Assembly: GCA_947172415.1 (NCBI GenBank)
Contig: OX359189.1
Coordinates: forward strand, 1,882,501 to 1,946,500
Source of the DNA: Chondrosia reniformis
Taxonomy: Eukaryota; Porifera; Demospongiae; Chondrillida; Chondrillidae
Direction of reading: 5' to 3'
Length of the DNA stretch: 64,000 nucleotides
Notes under the pieces: model-generated
Database searches by the model: none
The model's input: the letters and a program-made list of their open reading frames with translations, nothing else
What the model was told of the DNA's origin: nothing
Shown here: one piece after another, positions 59,301-64,000 of the stretch
Numbering within the stretch: position 1 is the first letter of the stretch
How the letters are laid out: the number at the start of each line of letters is the position of its first letter
Program-made: the position numbers and the translations under genes

Positions 59301-62300
59301 GAGTATATTAGAAGAACAGACATCAGAGAAGACAATTGTGTGGTGAGCTAAGATTGCCCCTTCAGTATAGTGCTGGTATTACTGGGGGACCTTGTATAAA
59401 AATCATAGCTAATAAACAATTAATAAACAATAATAAGATTTATTAGTTTTTAAAGTATCATTTTGTCATAAAAATTACATCATTGGCTTCTCTGCTAAGC
59501 CATAAAAATTTAATACAAGGCAGTTCTATGTATATACAATACTGCATGCATAGACCAATAATCATGATATATATATTTTTGTAAGGGTACCTGGATTAGT
59601 TTGCAAACACGAAGGAAATTTCCTTAAAGTTCGCAAACATACAACTATACACCAGTAAGAGACATTTTCCAGCTCATTGAGCTCCAATCCATCTATTGAC
59701 TAAGTACCCTTATGTTGCAAGATGTGGTTGAGATATCAGAACCTCAGGACAAGCTAAAGTTGCTGTGTTTTTGTATAATTTGAAGGATTATAAATAAACA
59801 ATGGTAAGTTCCTAGAAGAAAAGGATAATTATGAAAGCTTTTCTGGGGGTACTTTTGGAGAGAAAAAGAGAATTGGGTCTCTACAGTCTCCCATCACCAC
59901 CATAGGATTAAAACAGGTATCACCAGATGTGTAAAGTATATACAGAGCGAAAAAGGTTAGTGACATGAGCAGCAAAGATGATGAAATGCATCACCTGAAA
60001 AAGGTCTTTGAAACCAATGGATACTCTAATTGGACAGGACAATCCTGAGAGCCCTTAGACAGTCACTACCAGGGGAAGAGGTTGATCATCATAAAGCTAC
60101 ACAAGAGAAGTCTCAGGACCAACAGATCTTATACCTCCCATATGTATATAACAAGGGGTATAGACCCATTCAGCACCTCTTATATATATATGCTGCATGA
60201 GAATCAGGACAATATTCAATACCCAAGGAACTCTGCGACAAACCCTACTGAAGGTAAAGACAACATCAGACAAACTTAAGCGGAAAGATGTGGTGTACCA
60301 CATTCCATGCAAGCATTGCGACAGAGTTTTTACATTGGAGAAACAGAAAGGACTGCACTGAAGAGAATAACAGAACACAAGGAAGCAGTCAGAAGGGAGT
60401 GGCTGTGCATGCATGAGATGCACAGCATGAAGTAGATTAGGACAACTGCAAGGCTGAGGTTATTGTGGAGGAACAACATTATTGGAAAAGGAACATGATG
60501 GAGGCTATTCACAATCACAGAAATAGTAACACCAAACTAGATTGTGGCTTAACATTAGACTGGCAACCCTTTATTAATCAATCATATAATAATCAACAAC
60601 TTCACCAACTCAAATCACCACCTATATAAATCACTGATTGTGTATAATTGTTTAGCTGATGAAGGTCCATGGACCAAATTGTCCTGTTGAATAATTGTGA
60701 AAAGCAAAATTTATCCCCCTGCAGATCTTCAGCTAATTATAAAACCTTGCATAAAATCTGCCCACATAACACATTCGTATGTATATATAATATATACGTA
60801 CGTAGGTTTAAACTAGTATTGTATACTCAGGCCCATGGCCATCTATCACTTTAGTATATATAGTTGCAGCAGAATGATAGGTAAAATAATAATTAATTGC
60901 AGATGGTTTTGATGAGACTAAGTTTAAATATTAAATTAGTCATCATAATTTCTAAGCATCTTGTCAATTTGCAAAATAGAAAAAAACAGTTGGTTATTGA
61001 TCAATTTCTGACCAAAACTTGGTCAGTGCAGAAATTCAACATTATGATCAGCCATCTTATCTAGACACAAATTGCTCGGAGTGGAATTTATAGAATGAAT
61101 AGATCGAGGCCTTCCTACACAGAAATAGTGCACAGATATCAATTTTGGATCATTAGCATCAAACCACAATGTGGCTTGTCTGTGATACGGTCTCAGACAG
61201 TGGGAATGAAGCAGGTCAGCGATTTAAGTGCTTTATCTGCAGCAACTTTAACAATTTTAACAATTAATGGATAATGCCATTTACTGTAAATTTGAAAAAC
61301 CAAATCGTTATTATAGCACTGCTATGGTATACATACAATATGTTATTGTAAATAAATGCATAGTTTAAAGCATATATATATATTACTGACAAAATATTTT
61401 GCTTACTCTATATAATGTAACACTCACTTCAGTGTTCTCTTTTGTATCAACCTCTTTGCCTGCATAAAACAAAATTCAAGTTAACATAACTAAAGTTGTT
61501 AATTGAAGTTTCAATTTCACGTTTGAAGTATAGAATCTATAATATATGTTTTAGGTAGCCCTTAACCTTTTGTAAATATTAAAATGCATATAAACATTTG
61601 CAAATAACTCCTAGGAAATATGCAGATGATAGAGCAAAAGAAACCCTTGGCTATGCATATACAGTAAATGGTTCTTCTATATAATTTAATATAATAATCA
61701 ATTCAATCTTCTATAAAAAAAGTCCAATTAGGCACGTGTTTCATTCCTGACAAAGGGTGGTGATTTCCCATCATACATTTTTACCATAGTCCTCTTGTAC
61801 GTACATGTACAATACTGTGTATTATTACAAATTTTGGCTGGAACAATCATACATCATATATTTGTATCACACCAAAATATATACTGAGACTAAGTCCTGG
61901 ATTAGGCATATCCATATTTACATGGTATATGTATGACTAGAGAGCAATAAAAATTTTCTACAAAATAGTTAAGATGTAGGGATGGCACAAAAAGCACAGA
62001 AACAAGAAAGGGATGTTACACAGTGAAGCATTAGCTATTTATGCATGAATCATACAACACCCTTGCTTGTAGGATTCATTCATAGCTAATGCTTCACTGT
62101 GTAACATCCCTTTCTTGTTTCTGTGCCTTCCCTACATCTTAATTATTTTTGTAGAAATTTTTATTGTTCTCTAGTTTCTGTACTTTTTATGGAGCATGAG
62201 CTATATAGGAATTAGTGCAATCTTCGACTGAATATGACGTCATTAAAATGGCGAACTTATTGAAGTCTTGACTTTGGGCCACGAAAACCGTCATGCTCAA

Positions 62301-63900
62301 TAATAAAGTTATCGCTCTCGTTTCTACAAAAGAATACAGCGCGTAAAATTTGCAATAGTTTCGTTTAACAATTAGTCCAATAGCTTATATAGTTTTGTAG
62401 TTATGGCTGACAAAGAAGAAGAAGAAAAAGAATATGAAGAAGACTAAAAACGGGAATTTTTGAAATTTGTTATTTCGCCAGCAGGACATATTCGGTAGCC
62501 TTTAAGGTCAATATATAACATATATAATGTATATTTAGCTCTACATAGCCTTGTTTTGTCAATTTTTGGACTATTTCGGGATTTCACTCCTATACCAATG
62601 TATGGGGAAAACGAAAAAAACGCATCATCCCTACATAGGGAGAACTACCGTACTCCCTGATATTGACAACATTTCCTATTAATTCTCTTTACAATTAACT
62701 TAAGTTCATTTATTATTTCTAAGTATCAGGTAACTCCAACTGATGGCTATTTATTTCATTCTTAGTGTCAAATAATTATATTTTGTAATTACCTAATACA
62801 TCCATCTTTGATTGACCAGATTCAATGTGAGAAACTCTTCCATCTAAATCTATAATGAAGAGAAAATGACTTATACAGTTTGCAATAACACTGTAGCTAG
62901 GCTTGGTCTAACATAGCTGGTATTCCATATAATATATGTAAATAGGCTATTAACTTTGCTAAAAAATTAATTTGAATTAGTCTAGTTTTTCAAGATATAC
63001 GTATATACATACTTTTAAATCTTTCCTCAGTTCTTTCTTGGGCAGACTTCCAGTCTTCCATCATACCTTTAGAATATATACAATAAATTTAGTTGAATAA
63101 TGCAGCTAACATTCACACAGCACACTTGGGCAGATGCTAACTTTTAACAATATACATGGAATATCTGATTGGTTCAACTTCAGCAATTTTAATTTGTATC
63201 TGTTCACTGTAGTATTCTATACTTGATTTTTAAATGTACACCTGTGTATGTCCGCACGAAAATAGCTCACTAGATAATTCCTCGAACATTTTATAATATT
63301 TTTTTTCTATGTTTTGCTCTACACAAACAATAATGAAAAGAAATAAACATATAGTGCATTTCCACACAGTAGAAGCTCTACAAAAGTAGTATACCTTCAT
63401 GGATTTTTTGGCACTCATTTTCAAAAAGTTGATAACTGTCTCCATAAGCCTCACATAATGCCTTACAGTGATGCTTAATCACAGCTAGCTGTTCTTTCAG
63501 TTTGTCACTTGTCATACGTTTAGTAGATCCATAGTGGATAACTAAATTACGGGACTCTCGTATGGCTTTTAAACTTTCATCCAGATGGCTATTTTTGAAG
63601 TTTTCTACCATAAGATTTGAATTTAGAATATAGAGCAGAGCAGTAATATCCCAATCTTCTTTATTATTTGCTTCCATTTTCTTTTCTATATGCTTATCTC
63701 TTGATTTACACCCTGGCTTCTTTTTCATCTCATTTCTCTTTTGGTCCATCCTATTGATTAGTTCTTTTATATTACCCTTCCAGTTGGGAAGGTGTTTCTT
63801 AATTTCATTAAAACAAACCTCTCTTAGCACTATTGGAACAGCATCTAACGTTATTCCAACCAGGTGATAGAAATTCTTTCTATATGGAAATGAAAGGGAA
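50318..63900 (-). CDS. NLR-type protein: HEPN-like N-terminus, NACHT NTPase, LRR-like C-terminus (5' end beyond window)
   Basis: Minus-strand exons in order: 63,393–63,880 (HEPN-like), about 63,010–63,070, 62,790–62,850 and 61,420–61,460 (short linkers such as MMEDWKSAQERTEERFK), 57,186–58,770 (NACHT), then 56,745–56,827, about 55,675–55,795, 55,270–55,460, 55,035–55,180, 53,357–53,540, 52,575–52,755, 50,650–50,870 and 50,318–50,570. The C-terminal exons each hold LRR-like strands (LQNLKIIGL, LQNLSFLKCQTI, LINLKQLKI, MEHLKVLYF). NLRs are intracellular sensors in which NACHT drives oligomerisation after ligand binding. Sponges and cnidarians have large NLR families. The last exon seen has a gtaaga donor, and no terminal exon was identified before the PLE copy at 50,165. 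The first exon is outside the window, as the HEPN exon begins at a tatag acceptor. Confidence 0.78.
51032..51993. mobile_element. Foldback repeat, copy 1 (249-bp palindrome plus about 700-bp tail)
   Basis: The head 51,032–51,280 is a near-perfect palindrome: about 107 nt from CTAGAGAACAATAAAAATTT inward are repeated exactly in complement. The tail (from TATGACGTCATTAAAATGGC) is shared with copy 2 and ends CATCCCTACATAGAGAGTAC and a small hairpin AGAGAGTACTACCGTACTCTCT. A ~230-bp stretch (51,310–51,555) is present only here. No coding frame. Confidence 0.85.
53830..54930 (+). pseudogene. Decayed SWIM zinc finger / YqaJ-associated protein
   Basis: Broken plus-strand frames read KDLLNYKSLASYVNLSLDGW, EPLTPWVVTEESGRSLWG, then with a frameshift HCDCMAGLGESFLHVVS (a SWIM-type C-x-C...H patch) and ENKAHWVMPSSVKEVPYPML. 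The order matches the SWIM/YqaJ recombinase-like proteins that are multicopy in cnidarian and sponge genomes. There are stops and frameshifts throughout. It is antisense to the NLR, in the intron between LRR exons at 55.0 and 53.5 kb. Confidence 0.6.
57186..58770 (-). CDS. NACHT domain exon of the NLR
   Basis: A single 1.6-kb exon, entered at attgtag. It contains Walker A GEPGIGKST, Walker B FLFIFDACE about 75 residues later, a sensor motif FIVTSRP, then GFTTQQRDAFIQKW and NPLLLSMLCHI (the winged-helix side of NACHT) and FLHEILQDFFTALGW, typical of NLR helical domains. The acidic Glu after the Walker B Asp is displaced (FDACE), as in many NACHT proteins. The exon ends at gtgtgt (57,181–57,185). 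Confidence 0.9.
59138..59215 (-). repeat. Partial duplicate of the 5' end of the NACHT exon
   Basis: AATTCATTAACTGCAACACT and TTTAGCCTTTCTAGG repeat 58,705–58,770 (the coding start of the NACHT exon), including its acceptor side (CCTACAACATAAGCATT versus CCTACAATATAAACATT). The match is short and has a deletion in the acceptor-proximal part, so it looks like a non-functional exon copy. Confidence 0.65.
59940..60700 (+). pseudogene. Decayed Penelope-like element with GIY-YIG endonuclease
   Basis: Frames read HHLKKVFETNGYSNWTGQS, then VVYHIPCKHCD, with a frameshift to VYIGETERTALKRITEHKEA, and EVIVEEQHYWKRNMMEAIHN. This is the PLE GIY-YIG endonuclease (here VYIGE) with its upstream connector. 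Several stops occur. At 60,656 CUGAUGA, the stem GGUCCAUGGACC, AAAU and GUCC form a decayed hammerhead. It differs from the endonuclease-less RT element at 42.7 kb, and it sits in an NLR intron. Confidence 0.7.
61937..62662. mobile_element. Foldback repeat, copy 2
   Basis: Same organisation: palindrome 61,937–62,174, then the tail with TATGACGTCATTAAAATGGC and CCTATACCAATGTATGGGGA, ending in the hairpin GGGAGAACTACCGTACTCCC. It differs from copy 1 by many point changes, so the copies are not recent twins. Both lie in introns of the NLR. Confidence 0.85.
63393..63880 (-). CDS. HEPN-like domain exon (DZIP3-type) of the NLR
   Basis: The sequence FYHLVGITLDAVPIVLREVC, EDWDITALLYIL and KAIRESRNLVIHYGS fits the DZIP3-like HEPN family. 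These have an all-helical fold, a WD-T-L helix and an R-x4-6-H motif; here it is RNLVIH. HEPN domains of this motif class are often RNases, but some serve only as interaction modules. The domain is in the position where other NLRs have CARD or DEATH domains. Assignment is by motif and pattern only. Confidence 0.65.
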
Positions 63901-64000
63901 TAGAACATGCATAGTTAATGTAAATAATTTATCATATTCCACATTTTACACATTACTACCACTGAAATGAAGAGTTGGTAAAACAGATGCAAGCTAATTT
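63881..64000. other. Right edge: intron before the HEPN exon
   Basis: A ccatatag acceptor at about 63,881–63,888 precedes the HEPN exon, so the remaining ~110 bp are read as intron and the initiating exon is outside the window. A Met at 63,906 in the same frame is a possible but less likely start. Confidence 0.5.

Overview
The window looks like a metazoan nuclear genome, most probably a demosponge. It is AT-rich, its genes have many short GT–AG introns (some about 60 bp), and its gene families are animal ones: EGF/NIDO/EMI matrix proteins, a CXXC zinc finger with a SAM domain, PICALM/AP180, TMEM214, and an NLR with an N-terminal HEPN-like domain. A cnidarian cannot be excluded from sequence alone. 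All gene models below were assembled by eye from reading frames, splice consensus and family motifs.

Layout. (1) 1–11,957, minus strand: two tandem copies of an extracellular gene. Copy A starts at 3715 with a signal peptide and a NIDO-type N-terminus, followed by EMI-like and EGF modules, and runs off the left edge. Copy B (about 11,380 down to 4044) repeats the EMI/EGF part and ends in a very large unrecognised C-terminal region. The duplicated block stops at about 11,957, and no first exon for copy B was found. (2) 13,706–19,857, plus strand: two tandem paralogues with a CXXC zinc finger and a C-terminal SAM domain. Only the first has an extra HTH-like exon. Their last ~330 bp, intron included, are almost identical. 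(3) 20,419–25,928, minus: an unrecognised coiled-coil protein whose introns hold hammerhead-like foldback repeats and a 28-bp satellite. (4) 27,072–37,073, minus: a PICALM/AP180 clathrin adaptor. (5) 38,190–46,945, minus: a TMEM214-like gene, interrupted by a Penelope-like retroelement (PLE) and several of its terminal fragments. (6) 47,100–50,165: LINE debris and an inverted, truncated PLE copy. (7) 50,318–63,900, minus: an NLR with HEPN-like, NACHT and LRR-like regions, whose 5' end lies beyond the right edge. Its introns hold two copies of a foldback repeat, a SWIM/YqaJ-type pseudogene and a decayed GIY-YIG PLE.

The most notable finding is a set of hammerhead ribozymes. One is a canonical motif inside a small element with near-perfect 54-bp inverted repeats (32,078–32,330). 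Two more intact motifs lie in PLE termini (44,785–44,830 plus and 49,394–49,439 minus), next to a palindromic E2F-like site and a TATA box. There are also decayed copies, and three compact relatives with almost no stem III in a palindromic repeat at 21.6–22.1 kb. The HEPN–NACHT–LRR gene is the best candidate for a noteworthy immune system component.
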